From contig NZ_JACVTO010000003.1 of NCBI RefSeq assembly GCF_016518545.1, forward strand, positions 124,001 through 188,000: a DNA stretch of 64,000 bases, written 5' to 3'. The DNA comes from Pseudomonas sp. S30 (GTDB lineage Bacteria; Pseudomonadota; Gammaproteobacteria; Pseudomonadales; Pseudomonadaceae). Of this stretch, positions 1 through 7,481 are shown in pieces. Both the position numbers and the translations under genes were made by a program. The notes below the pieces were generated by a model. It saw nothing but the letters and a program-made list of their open reading frames with translations. It made no database searches and had not been told where the DNA came from. Numbering within the stretch: position 1 is the stretch's first letter; every line of letters starts with the position of its first letter.

Positions 1-1230
1 GTGCCGTCGTTCGTCAGCAGTTTCACCTGGGTGTCGCTGAGCTCGGACTTCGAAGGCCTTGGCGGGGCGATCCTGGTGATGGCGCTGTCCAAGTATCCGC
101 TGGTGTTCCTGCCGGTGGCGGCGACCCTGCGCAACCTGGACACCTCGCTGGAAGAGTCGGCGCGCACCCTGGGCTGTAGTCGACGTGGCGTTTTCCTCAA
201 AGTGACCTTGCCGCTACTGTGGCCCAGCATGCTCGGTGGCGGGCTGTTGATCGCCCTGCACATGCTGGTGGAGTTCGGCGCCCTGTCGATCCTCGGCCTG
301 CAAACCTTCACCACGGCCATCTACCAGCAGTTCGAACTGGAATTCAGCAATGCCAACGCGGCGATGTTGTCGGCCGTGCTGCTGGCGCTGTGCCTGGCCA
401 TGCTCTGGCTGGAACTGCGGGCGCGCGGCAAGGCTCGGCACGTGCGCATCGGCCAGGGCGTGGCGCGTCGCCCCAAGCCCCAGGCCTTGAAGGGCTGGAG
501 CGTGCCGGCGCAACTGCTCTGCCTGGGCCTGGTGATACTGGGCAGCGGCATTCCCCTGGCGATGCTAGGCTACTGGCTGAGCGTGGGCGCCTCGGCGGCG
601 TTCCCGGTGGCGGCCATCGGCAAGGCGCTGCTCACGTCCCTCGGCGTCTCGCTGGGCGGCGCCGGATTCTGCGTGGTGCTGGCACTGCCGATCAGCTTCC
701 TGGTGGTGCGCTACAAGGGTCGCCTGGCGATCTGGGCCGAGCGCCTGCCCTACCTGCTGCACGCCCTGCCCGGCCTGGTGATCGCCTTGACCCTGGTGTT
801 CTTCGCCTTGCGCTACGTGCCGGTGCTGTACCAGACCACCGCACTGCTGATCCTGGCCTATGCGCTGCTGTTCCTGCCGCTGGCCCAGGCGCCGGTACGC
901 ACGGCCCTGAACAAGGCCTCGCCGACCCTGGAAGAAGCGGCCCGCACCCTGGGTGCCAGCAGTTTTGCAGCCTTCTGCCGGGTCACCTTGCCGATCATCT
1001 TTCCGGCCCTGGCCGCTGCTTTCGCCTTGGTCTTCCTGGACGCCATGAAGGAGCTGACCGCGACCCTGCTGCTCAGCCCTACGGGCATGACCACCCTGGC
1101 CACGGAAGTGTGGGCGCACACCGCCAACGTCGAGTTCGCGGCGGCAGCACCCTATGCGGCCTTGTTGATTCTGGTGTCGGGACTGCCGGTTTATCTGCTG
1201 ACCACGCGGATGTACCTGAACCGGGCGTAG
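1..1230 (+). CDS. Iron(III) ABC transporter permease, FbpB/SfuB type (5' end outside the window)
   Basis: This is the inner-membrane permease of a periplasmic-binding-protein-dependent Fe3+ importer. It carries two copies of the ABC-permease fold in one chain. The cytoplasmic EAA loops that dock the ATPase are visible twice: EESARTLGCSRRGVFLKVTLP from residue 51 and EEAARTLGASSFAAFCRVTLP from residue 311. Many hydrophobic segments surround them. Only 409 codons are present, against roughly 500-540 for the family, and the reading frame is open from base 1, so the true start lies upstream. The GTG at base 1 is probably internal. The substrate-binding protein and ATPase would be expected outside the window. 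Iron specificity is inferred from the duplicated-domain architecture; thiamine or other fused permeases share the fold. The gene converges on the quorum-sensing operon with only 16 bp between stop codons. Confidence 0.85.
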   Translation: MPSFVSSFTWVSLSSDFEGLGGAILVMALSKYPLVFLPVAATLRNLDTSLEESARTLGCSRRGVFLKVTLPLLWPSMLGGGLLIALHMLVEFGALSILGLQTFTTAIYQQFELEFSNANAAMLSAVLLALCLAMLWLELRARGKARHVRIGQGVARRPKPQALKGWSVPAQLLCLGLVILGSGIPLAMLGYWLSVGASAAFPVAAIGKALLTSLGVSLGGAGFCVVLALPISFLVVRYKGRLAIWAERLPYLLHALPGLVIALTLVFFALRYVPVLYQTTALLILAYALLFLPLAQAPVRTALNKASPTLEEAARTLGASSFAAFCRVTLPIIFPALAAAFALVFLDAMKELTATLLLSPTGMTTLATEVWAHTANVEFAAAAPYAALLILVSGLPVYLLTTRMYLNRA

Positions 1231-1239
1231 TCAGCGAAC

Positions 1240-1265
1240 GCGCGCCTCAGTACCCGAGTGCGCGC
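1240..1265. terminator. Hairpin between convergent stop codons
   Basis: GCGCGCCTC pairs with GAG(t)GCGCGC around a 7-nt loop, with one bulged base. The hairpin overlaps the stop codon of the membrane-protein gene and follows the permease stop by 9 bp. No T-run is present, so termination activity is uncertain. Confidence 0.3.
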
Positions 1266-1678
1266 TTGTCCACAGGCGTATCGGCGACAACGCTCGGTGC
1301 GCGCAACTGCAGCACCGCGAACATCAGCAGTACCACCGCCAGGCCCCAGAGGATCGGCGTCGCGCCCTGGCTGAGCGCGACCATCTGCAGGCCCACCACG
1401 GCCAGGCGCAACAGCGCGTCGAGTCGGCCATTGGCCACCGAGGGCTCGCGCAGGCGTGCCACGCCCCAGCAGACGTAGGCCAGCGCACCCAGGTTGATGA
1501 AGAACATCGACGTGGGGTCGAGCACGCCGAAGTGGCTGCCCAGCCCCAGCCAGGCGTCGAGCCCGGCGAACAACTGCAAGGCCCAGGCGCTCAGCACCGG
1601 GATGGCGAATGGCAGCGTGGCCACGATGTCGTAGACCGCCCCCAGGCGGACGAGTGTGGCGTAACGGGACTGACTCAC
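1247..1678 (-). CDS. Small four-helix membrane protein of unknown function, last gene of the quorum-sensing operon
   Basis: The product is 143 residues long, with four hydrophobic segments at about residues 12-31, 47-66, 80-95 and 102-122. No catalytic motif is recognised. The start chosen is the GTG at 1678: it has GGAGG 7 nt upstream, and its GTGA overlaps the TGA stop of the preceding dehydrogenase gene, so translation is coupled. Its position as the last gene of the luxI operon suggests a role in the pathway, such as product export, a membrane anchor or self-protection. That is inference from position only. Confidence 0.6.
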   Translation of the reverse strand: MSQSRYATLVRLGAVYDIVATLPFAIPVLSAWALQLFAGLDAWLGLGSHFGVLDPTSMFFINLGALAYVCWGVARLREPSVANGRLDALLRLAVVGLQMVALSQGATPILWGLAVVLLMFAVLQLRAPSVVADTPVDKRALGY

Positions 1679-2418
1679 GGGCAAACCTCCAGATCGATGC
1701 GTTCGAGAAGATGTCTGATTTCGTAGAACTGCCCCGATTGCAGGGCGATGGCGTGACGTTTCGCCAGCAGGTCGACGATCTGCTGGGCGCGTTGCTCGGG
1801 GCTGACGATGTACCCCTCCTGCGTCGAGCGCTCGCGCAGCGCCACCAGCTCGGGGAAACGTTCGTCGGCCTGGAGGATGGTCTGGGCGACGGTGGTGTCG
1901 ACGTTGCACAACCCCAGTACGGCGAAGAACACGTCCGGGTTTTCCAGGTGATACACCTTGGCCAGCGCGTTGAGCGCAGCCTTGGAGACACTGTAGGAGA
2001 GCATGCCGGCACGCTGGCGAATGCCCGACACCGAGGCGGAGAACACCACCTGGCGCACGCTCGCCTGGCGGCAGAGCAGCCGATCGAGCACCCACTTGAC
2101 CGCCACCAGGTTGAGCTCCAGCACCGAGCGGAACGCGTCCACCGAGGTCTGGCTGGCGAGCTCGGGCGCGGCACCGAAGGTACCCGCGTTGAGGTAGGCC
2201 GTATCGAAGGCCGTCTCACCGATGAACGCCTGCACCAGCGACTGGCCGGGATCCTCCGCGCACAGGTCCAGGGCACGGAAATGCAGGCGGGGATGGGTGA
2301 TCAGGTCGATCGGCGCGCGACGCGACACGCCCCAGACCTCGTCGCCACGGGCCAGGTGCAACCTGGCCAGGGCCAGCCCGATGCCGGTGCTGACCCCAGT
2401 GATGAATACCTGTGCCAT
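1675..2418 (-). CDS. Short-chain dehydrogenase/reductase (second of two in the operon)
   Basis: This is a 247-residue classical-size SDR. It has the nucleotide-binding TGVSTGIG near the N-terminus, NAG after strand 4, a catalytic Ser in FSASVSG and the YSVSK catalytic Tyr/Lys pair. The start is the ATG at 2418, with GAGG 6 nt upstream and 7 bp after the previous gene's stop; an upstream in-frame codon at 2457 would overlap that gene and has no ribosome site. NAD(P)H-dependent reduction of a ketone or oxidation of an alcohol is expected. The substrate is not deducible. In Streptomyces butyrolactone pathways an SDR reduces the side-chain ketone, so an analogous step is plausible here. Confidence 0.85.
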   Translation of the reverse strand: MAQVFITGVSTGIGLALARLHLARGDEVWGVSRRAPIDLITHPRLHFRALDLCAEDPGQSLVQAFIGETAFDTAYLNAGTFGAAPELASQTSVDAFRSVLELNLVAVKWVLDRLLCRQASVRQVVFSASVSGIRQRAGMLSYSVSKAALNALAKVYHLENPDVFFAVLGLCNVDTTVAQTILQADERFPELVALRERSTQEGYIVSPEQRAQQIVDLLAKRHAIALQSGQFYEIRHLLERIDLEVCP

Positions 2419-2425
2419 CAGTGCC

Positions 2426-3199
2426 TCACTCGAACTTGCCGATGTGGTAACCGCCATCGACGCTCAGCACGCTGCCAGTGATGTAGCTGGCGCCTTCGCT
2501 CAGCAGGAACAACACGGCGCTGGCCACCTCGTCCGCCTCGCCGAAGCGCTTCATGACGGTCGCGTTGATCTTGCGCTCGGTGCCTGCAGGGTTGGCCGCC
2601 AGGCGCTGCGCCGAATTCATGCCACCCAGGATCGGTCCGGGCGCCACGGCATTGACCCGTACCGCATGACGGCCGTCGCGCTCGCGGGCATTTTCCATCG
2701 CCACCACCTGGGTCAGGGCATTGAGCCCGGCCTTGCTCGCCACGTAGGCCGCTTGATTGGGCATGGCCATGACCCCGGCGCAGGACGACAGGTTGACGAT
2801 CGAGCCGCCCGGTTTGCGAGCGATCAGCCGCAGTTCATGTTGCAGGCAATACAAGGGGCCGCTCAGATTGATGCGCATGACGCGCTCCCAGTCCGCGATC
2901 TGCAAATCGGCGACTTGCGCGTAAGGCGCGGTGATGCCTGCGGCATTGACCGCCAGGTCGAGCCCGTCGAAGCGTGCTTCGATCTCGCCGAAGGCATCGT
3001 GCACCGCACCCGCCTCGGCCACATCGCACGCGATGAAGCAGGCCTGTGCGCCCAACTGCTCCACTGCGGCCTGGCCTTTCTCGACGCTGCGGCCCAGCAC
3101 CACCACCTGCGCGCCTTGCTGGATCAGCTGGCCGGCGATGCCCAGGCCGATACCGCTGCTGCCACCGGTCACCACCACGGTCTTTCCTTGAAACTGCAT
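2426..3199 (-). CDS. Short-chain dehydrogenase/reductase (first of two in the operon)
   Basis: The 257-residue classical SDR contains TGGSSGIG at the N-terminus, NAAG, the active-site Ser in NLSSCAG, YVASK, and a C-terminal SVDGGY typical of FabG-like enzymes. The ATG at 3199 has AAGGAA 8 nt upstream and follows the reductase gene's stop by 11 bp. It is more FabG-like than its neighbour, so the two are probably not recent duplicates. A beta-ketoacyl or keto-lactone substrate would suit the AfsA-type gene upstream, but this is inference. Confidence 0.87.
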   Translation of the reverse strand: MQFQGKTVVVTGGSSGIGLGIAGQLIQQGAQVVVLGRSVEKGQAAVEQLGAQACFIACDVAEAGAVHDAFGEIEARFDGLDLAVNAAGITAPYAQVADLQIADWERVMRINLSGPLYCLQHELRLIARKPGGSIVNLSSCAGVMAMPNQAAYVASKAGLNALTQVVAMENARERDGRHAVRVNAVAPGPILGGMNSAQRLAANPAGTERKINATVMKRFGEADEVASAVLFLLSEGASYITGSVLSVDGGYHIGKFE

Positions 3200-3210
3200 C
3201 CGGACATTCC

Positions 3211-4359
3211 TTAGTCGTATCGAATCGAGGCGGGTCGCTTGTAGCGGTCGTTGACGCAGCAATACACGCGATCCAGTTGAGGGTTGCTCTTGTCGCGAAA
3301 GCAGTTGCCTTCGAACCGACAGGCGTTGACGCTTCCAGGCCGGCCCTGCAGCGACTTGTTGACCAGATCGTTGTCGGCGAACAGCGCTCGACTCATGCCG
3401 ACCAGGTCGGTGACTCCCAGCTCGAGCAAGGCTTCGGCCTGGGCGAGCGAGCCGGTGAAGCCGGCGAAGCCGACCGGCAGCGAGGTCAGCTGGCGGATGT
3501 GCCGCACGCCGTGCACCAGCATGGCGTGCACCCGTGGGTCGGCGCGCAGCATGTAGTGGAAGGTCTGCTTGATCGCCGCCGAGCACATCAGCGCCGCCGC
3601 ACCCGCCCGTTCCAGTGCGGGCACCACCTGTTCGAGCAGCGCCGGCTGCTGGCCTTGTTCACCCAGGCAGTCGTCGATGCCCAGCCGTACGGAGATGTCG
3701 ACACCGCCTTGGGTAGCGTCCACGATGGCGTCCATCACCTCCAGCAGCAGCCTGGCCCGACGCAGGGGCGTACCGCCATAGCGATCCGTACGCCGATTGC
3801 TGTAGGGCGAGAGGAAACTGCTCAGCAGGTAACCGTTGGAGGCCTGCAACTGCACCATGCGCGCCCCGGCCTGCTGGGCCAGCCGCGCGGCATGGGCGAA
3901 CTGCGCGCAGACTCGGCGGGCGTCTTCATGGGTCATGACCTTCATGCCCTTGACGCTGCGTGCGGGCGTGCTGCGACTGGGCGTCAGCAGTACGCCGCCA
4001 CTGCGCCCCAGATGCCCCTGGTTGCCGTAGTGCTGCAACTGCACCACCACCGGACAGGCGTTGTGCCGTCCATAGTCGATCAACGGCGCCAGGTGCTCGG
4101 CATGGGTCGGCTCGTAGAGACACAGCCCCCCTTCGTGCAGGCGCGTGGACGCATCGACTGCCGAGTTGGCCAGCACCACCATCGCGCAGCCGCCGTCGAC
4201 GATGCCCTTGTAGAAGTCGAACATCGCCGGTGTCAGGCAGCCGTCACGCCCCAGGTCGATGCCCATGGGCGCGAAGTACACGCGATTCTTCAACGCAAGG
4301 TGCCGGCCCAGCGCCAGGGGCTGGCGAGTGAGAGGAAATCCGGACGCCACCCCCGTCAC
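3211..4359 (-). CDS. NADH:flavin oxidoreductase, Old Yellow Enzyme family
   Basis: This FMN-dependent TIM-barrel reductase has 382 residues from the chosen start. The family hallmark NGYLLSSFLSP followed by NRRTDRYGG is intact, as is the QLQHYGNQGHLG active-site stretch. These enzymes reduce activated C=C bonds with NAD(P)H. The C-terminus has CRFEGNC and a later CC pair instead of the C-x2-C-x3-C-x11-C [4Fe-4S] ligand set of 2,4-dienoyl-CoA reductases. The GTG at 4359 is preferred because its GTGA overlaps the upstream TGA; a TTG at 4380 is in frame but lacks a ribosome site. In this operon it could reduce a butenolide double bond, which in Streptomyces is done by a different reductase (BprA). 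That role is inferred. Confidence 0.85.
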   Translation of the reverse strand: MTGVASGFPLTRQPLALGRHLALKNRVYFAPMGIDLGRDGCLTPAMFDFYKGIVDGGCAMVVLANSAVDASTRLHEGGLCLYEPTHAEHLAPLIDYGRHNACPVVVQLQHYGNQGHLGRSGGVLLTPSRSTPARSVKGMKVMTHEDARRVCAQFAHAARLAQQAGARMVQLQASNGYLLSSFLSPYSNRRTDRYGGTPLRRARLLLEVMDAIVDATQGGVDISVRLGIDDCLGEQGQQPALLEQVVPALERAGAAALMCSAAIKQTFHYMLRADPRVHAMLVHGVRHIRQLTSLPVGFAGFTGSLAQAEALLELGVTDLVGMSRALFADNDLVNKSLQGRPGSVNACRFEGNCFRDKSNPQLDRVYCCVNDRYKRPASIRYD

Positions 4360-5567
4360 CCGCTCACTCGACTGTCGCAACGCTCGCGACCGGCGTCATT
4401 GCTCGCCTGAGCCACCACGGCCAATTCCTGCAGCGGGGTGTGGAAGCAGTGGCACTTGATGACTTCCTTGAGCGTGGACAGGGTGGCACGGTCGAGCGAG
4501 TCGAACACGGCCACTTGCACCCCCTGTTGCTGCGAGGCCCGGCAGTGGTCGATCGCAAAGCTGATGAAGCCCAGGTCGCGCACATACAGGGACAGCTGCA
4601 CCACTTCACCCGGCAGGTTGTCCTGCACGCGGAATCTCACCCCGCGCAGCGAGACATGCTCCAGTCGCCCCTCCACCGCCGCACCCTGGGCGGTGTGAAG
4701 CAGCACCTGGGGCAAGACACGGTCGGAAGGTGCGAACCAGTGGTTCTCCGGGAAGTTGACCGTGCGCATCCGCTTGAACAGCGGCATCTTTATGGCACTG
4801 CCGCGCAGACGCAGGGTGGTGACCAGGTTGCCGTTCTGGAAGAACATCGCCGTCTTGTCCACCGTCCTTGGCAGCGCGCGCTTTTCGCCGGCGCTGTGCT
4901 GCACCACCACTTCGACCGGATAGCTGGACTCGGTGTAGTTGCTGAACGACACGTTGAGGTCTTCGATGGAGATGGAGATCTCGCCGCGTCGATGCCCGGA
5001 ATGGCTGTAGAAGTAGTGGTACATCGCCTGACGCGCCACCTCGATCAGCATCAGGCCCGGGACGTGCTCGTGCGGCTTGTTGTAGAAGAAGTAGTTGTTG
5101 GTGTCGTTCATCAGCGCGTAGGACGACAGGTTGGCGCGGTTCCAGCCCTCGAGCGCATGCAGCTGGTCAGCCAGTGCGCTGACCCGCGCACAGTCGGCGG
5201 CCGGCAGACCGAAGCGTACCTGCAGGTAGCATTCGACCTGGCGCGGCAACCAGTCGGCGGTCAGCCGGTAGGCCCCCTGGTGTTCGCCATAATAGGGCTG
5301 GGCATTGAGCTCGAAACTGCCAAGGCTGTCGAACTGCGTTGCATCCAGGGTGGCTGGCACGCTGGCCAGCACCCGCCCCGCCTGGCCATCGTCGCGGTAC
5401 AGTTCGTGCAGTGCGGCAAGCCCCTGGGCATCGAGGCGGGCGAGCAGGAAGTCGGTGTCCTCCGGGCTCAGACGGGCCGGCAGGATATCCTGGAATCCTG
5501 AGAGCAGTACGTCGTCCACGGTGCCTTTGTGCAAGACCTGTGGAGTCAGGGGTAACTGACGTTCCAT
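4356..5567 (-). CDS. AfsA-type hotdog protein with C-terminal PilZ-like domain
   Basis: The product is 403 residues long. Residues 11-22 (VLHKGTVDDVLL) and 167-181 (HEHVPGLMLIEVARQ) match the two signatures of the AfsA/ScbA family. That family condenses a beta-ketoacyl thioester with dihydroxyacetone phosphate in gamma-butyrolactone or furan signal synthesis. The N-terminal hotdog unit looks abbreviated, while residues about 155-260 form the better unit. Residues about 283-375 resemble a PilZ domain, but the [DN]-x-S-x-x-G cyclic-di-GMP motif reads HVSLRG, so binding is doubtful. The ATG at 5567 follows the previous stop by 9 bp and has AGG upstream; the stop overlaps the next start. The operon contains no obvious phosphatase, which the streptomycete pathway needs. 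Alternatively it could be a dehydratase or thioesterase-like hotdog enzyme. Confidence 0.78.
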   Translation of the reverse strand: MERQLPLTPQVLHKGTVDDVLLSGFQDILPARLSPEDTDFLLARLDAQGLAALHELYRDDGQAGRVLASVPATLDATQFDSLGSFELNAQPYYGEHQGAYRLTADWLPRQVECYLQVRFGLPAADCARVSALADQLHALEGWNRANLSSYALMNDTNNYFFYNKPHEHVPGLMLIEVARQAMYHYFYSHSGHRRGEISISIEDLNVSFSNYTESSYPVEVVVQHSAGEKRALPRTVDKTAMFFQNGNLVTTLRLRGSAIKMPLFKRMRTVNFPENHWFAPSDRVLPQVLLHTAQGAAVEGRLEHVSLRGVRFRVQDNLPGEVVQLSLYVRDLGFISFAIDHCRASQQQGVQVAVFDSLDRATLSTLKEVIKCHCFHTPLQELAVVAQASNDAGRERCDSRVSG

Positions 5568-5576
5568 GTTGATTAC

Positions 5577-6101
5577 CTAATCGGATTGGACGGGAAAGGC
5601 ACGCACGGCGTTTTTCAGCATGCGCTTGACGATGGGGCCATGGGCCGGCCCGACCGGGATCATGTAGAGCCGCCCAAAGACGTTGTAGCGCTGTACCGAG
5701 GTGGTCACGCTCAGCCGCAGCACGCCCGCGCGCTGCGGGGTGAGGTCCAGGCAGACCATCACTGCCAGATGCGTATCGCGCGAAGTGAGCACCAGCCGGC
5801 GCTCGCTCAGCGCCTCCACGGTGAAGAAGTCCAGGCGTTCGCCCGGCGCTGGCACCCGATCGGCCGTCCTGGGCGTGAAGCCCTGGATATCCGCCACGCG
5901 GAACCGGCGAGACACGAAATCACGCATGCGGAACGCGGCCGACAGCCAACCCGGAATATGCGCGGTCATGGCGCAGTAGGCCTGCAATGCCGTGACCCCA
6001 TCGGCGATCTGCACGGCCGCACAGTGCAGAAAGTCCAGCGCCGCGACGTCTGCCACCAGGCAGACGTCCTCGGGAGCCGACGTGCAGGCCGATACCCTCA
6101 T
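5577..6101 (-). CDS. DUF2867-like protein of unknown function
   Basis: The product is 174 residues long, probably soluble, with no signal peptide. The overall pattern resembles the DUF2867 family: an N-terminal PGWLSAAFRMRDFV stretch, a central HLAVMV segment and a C-terminal NVFGRLYMIPVGPAHGPIVK segment. That family often accompanies polyketide or sugar-modifying clusters without a known activity. The start is the ATG at 6101, with AAAGG about 10 nt upstream and 13 bp after the oxidoreductase stop. In-frame codons further upstream would overlap that gene. Its conserved slot inside the luxI operon implies a pathway role, possibly as a fold that binds a hydrophobic substrate. I assign no reaction. 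Confidence 0.6.
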   Translation of the reverse strand: MRVSACTSAPEDVCLVADVAALDFLHCAAVQIADGVTALQAYCAMTAHIPGWLSAAFRMRDFVSRRFRVADIQGFTPRTADRVPAPGERLDFFTVEALSERRLVLTSRDTHLAVMVCLDLTPQRAGVLRLSVTTSVQRYNVFGRLYMIPVGPAHGPIVKRMLKNAVRAFPVQSD

Positions 6102-6114
6102 CTGCACAGGCCTT

Positions 6115-6711
6115 TCACTGCTGCAGCAAGGCGATGGCCGCGAGCTCGGCCTTGAGCAGCAGTTTTTCATAGGCCTCGTCCGGCGACTCCTGGCGGCTGG
6201 TGATCAGGCCGGCGATCTCGCGAGCCGACGCATCCAGCGGCTCGTCGGCCACGAACACCGATTCGAACAACGGGATCGGCGGCAGGTAGTGCCCTTTGAC
6301 GTAGGCCACGGTTTGCTGCAGCGGCCGCAGCAGTTCGTCCAGGGTGAAGCGGTTGAAACCACCGGCGCGGTAACCCGAAGACGGCGCACCGACCGTGGTG
6401 ACGATGAGAAACTCCTTGTCCTGCAGTTTGTCGCCGCCGCGGGCATAGGCGAAGCCCGGGGTGAAGACATCGTCGATCCAGCGCTTCATCAGCGCCGGGC
6501 ACGAGTACCAGTACAGCGGAAACAGCAGCACGATGCGCTGGTGGGCGCAGAGCAGGCGCTGCTCGGCAGCGATGTCGAAGCCTTCGCTACCCAGGGCCGC
6601 CGACAGCGGGTGCAGCGTGACATTGCTGCCCTGCAGGGCTTCGACGATGGCGGCGTTGGCCCGCGAACTGCTCAGGTCGGGATGACCGATGACGACCAGG
6701 ATGTTGTCCAA
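6115..6711 (-). CDS. Flavodoxin-fold NAD(P)H-dependent oxidoreductase (quinone/FMN reductase type)
   Basis: The N-terminus DNILVVIGHPDLSSSRAN is the FMN-phosphate loop of the KefF/MdaB/NQO-type Flavodoxin_2 family. LLFPLYWYSCPALMKRWIDD and TTVGAPSSGY are further family landmarks. The length is 198 residues from a TTG start at 6711, chosen because AAAGGA lies 7 nt upstream and the fold begins immediately. An ATG at 6741 is in frame with a weaker site and would add ten residues. It is the second gene of the luxI operon. It could supply reduced flavin to the Old Yellow Enzyme two genes on, or act on a quinone-like intermediate. Both are inferences. Confidence 0.8.
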   Translation of the reverse strand: MDNILVVIGHPDLSSSRANAAIVEALQGSNVTLHPLSAALGSEGFDIAAEQRLLCAHQRIVLLFPLYWYSCPALMKRWIDDVFTPGFAYARGGDKLQDKEFLIVTTVGAPSSGYRAGGFNRFTLDELLRPLQQTVAYVKGHYLPPIPLFESVFVADEPLDASAREIAGLITSRQESPDEAYEKLLLKAELAAIALLQQ

Positions 6712-6757
6712 GAGAAAGTCCTTTCGAATGACGATGTCCATGCCCCAGCCAGGGGCT

Positions 6758-7378
6758 TCAGGCGGCTCGATCAATTGAACGATAGAGGCTGGCTTTTGTA
6801 ACCTCCCCTATTGTGCAGGTGGCGCCGCTCACCTCGATCCAGCAGGCGAACAGCTGGTGATCGCCAACCCGCATCGGTGGCGCCGCTCGCTTGGCACGAT
6901 AACCGGCGCGGCGCAGCAGGCGCTCGATACCCAGGGGCGAAACGGTGATCAGTTGCCGCGCACCCCGTGCGGCAGCGCAGCGCAACACGGCATCGAGCAA
7001 CTGCGTGGCGATCTGCGACGAGAACTGGCCCTCGCAGGCCGTTTGTGGCTGACCGAAGTCCATGGCGCAAAACCGTGACAACTCCCAGACGGCCGCATCG
7101 CGGGGCACGCGCTGCTCGCCCATCAGTTGCGCGAACACCTCGCCCAGCAGGTAGGGCTGATCGGTACGCAGCAGACGCGCAGCGCCTACCAGTTGCTCAT
7201 CCTCGCCGTACGCCAGCACGTAGAGCGTTTCGTCATGATCGAACTGGTCGCGTTCACGACCGGGCTCGCAGTCCAGATCCCAACCCAGCGTCTCGACGAA
7301 CACCCGGTAGCGGTAGCGGTCCAGTTGCTGGCACCGCACCGGCCCCAGTTGCTGCAGTGTTCCAACGACGATGTCCAT
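6758..7378 (-). CDS. LuxI-family acyl-homoserine-lactone synthase, first gene of the operon
   Basis: The enzyme makes N-acyl-homoserine lactone from S-adenosylmethionine and an acyl carrier protein or CoA thioester. All the invariant residues of the family are present in order: R25 and F27, W33, D44 and D47 in ERDQFD, R68 in GAARLLRT, and E99 and R102 in WELSRF. The length (206 residues) is typical. The ATG at 7378 has GGGAGG 4-5 nt upstream. A lux-type box lies 61-80 bp upstream, predicting autoinduction by the LuxR encoded just before it. Seven biosynthetic-type genes follow with gaps of at most 46 bp or with overlaps. No rsaL-type repressor gene separates receptor and synthase, unlike the ppuR-rsaL-ppuI arrangement of many P. 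putida strains. The acyl chain cannot be read from sequence. Confidence 0.93.
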   Translation of the reverse strand: MDIVVGTLQQLGPVRCQQLDRYRYRVFVETLGWDLDCEPGRERDQFDHDETLYVLAYGEDEQLVGAARLLRTDQPYLLGEVFAQLMGEQRVPRDAAVWELSRFCAMDFGQPQTACEGQFSSQIATQLLDAVLRCAAARGARQLITVSPLGIERLLRRAGYRAKRAAPPMRVGDHQLFACWIEVSGATCTIGEVTKASLYRSIDRAA

Positions 7379-7404
7379 CCCGCCTCCCGCCACGCAATGA
7401 AAAG

Positions 7405-7458
7405 GAGGCGTATTCGACGCGATGTGACAGGTTGGTAAAACTGCACTATTTGGCAGGT
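7405..7458 (-). promoter_or_regulatory. lux-type box and promoter of the luxI operon
   Basis: Bases 7439-7458 read aactgcactatttggcaggt, which is CTG-N10-CAG with partly symmetric flanks. This is the dyad recognised by LuxR-type receptors. On the minus strand a -10-like GAATAC (7410-7415) lies where a site centred near -43 would place RNA polymerase, giving a predicted start about 7404 and a leader of about 25 nt to luxI. No separate -35 is obvious, as expected for an activator-dependent promoter. Confidence 0.7.
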
Positions 7459-7481
7459 GGGCAGGTGTTCGGGCCTTGTCC

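Noticed and set aside
7439..7458. Considered as a las/rhl-type RsaL operator instead of a lux box
   Set aside because: No rsaL gene lies between receptor and synthase, and the CTG-N10-CAG geometry with a nearby -10 fits LuxR activation.
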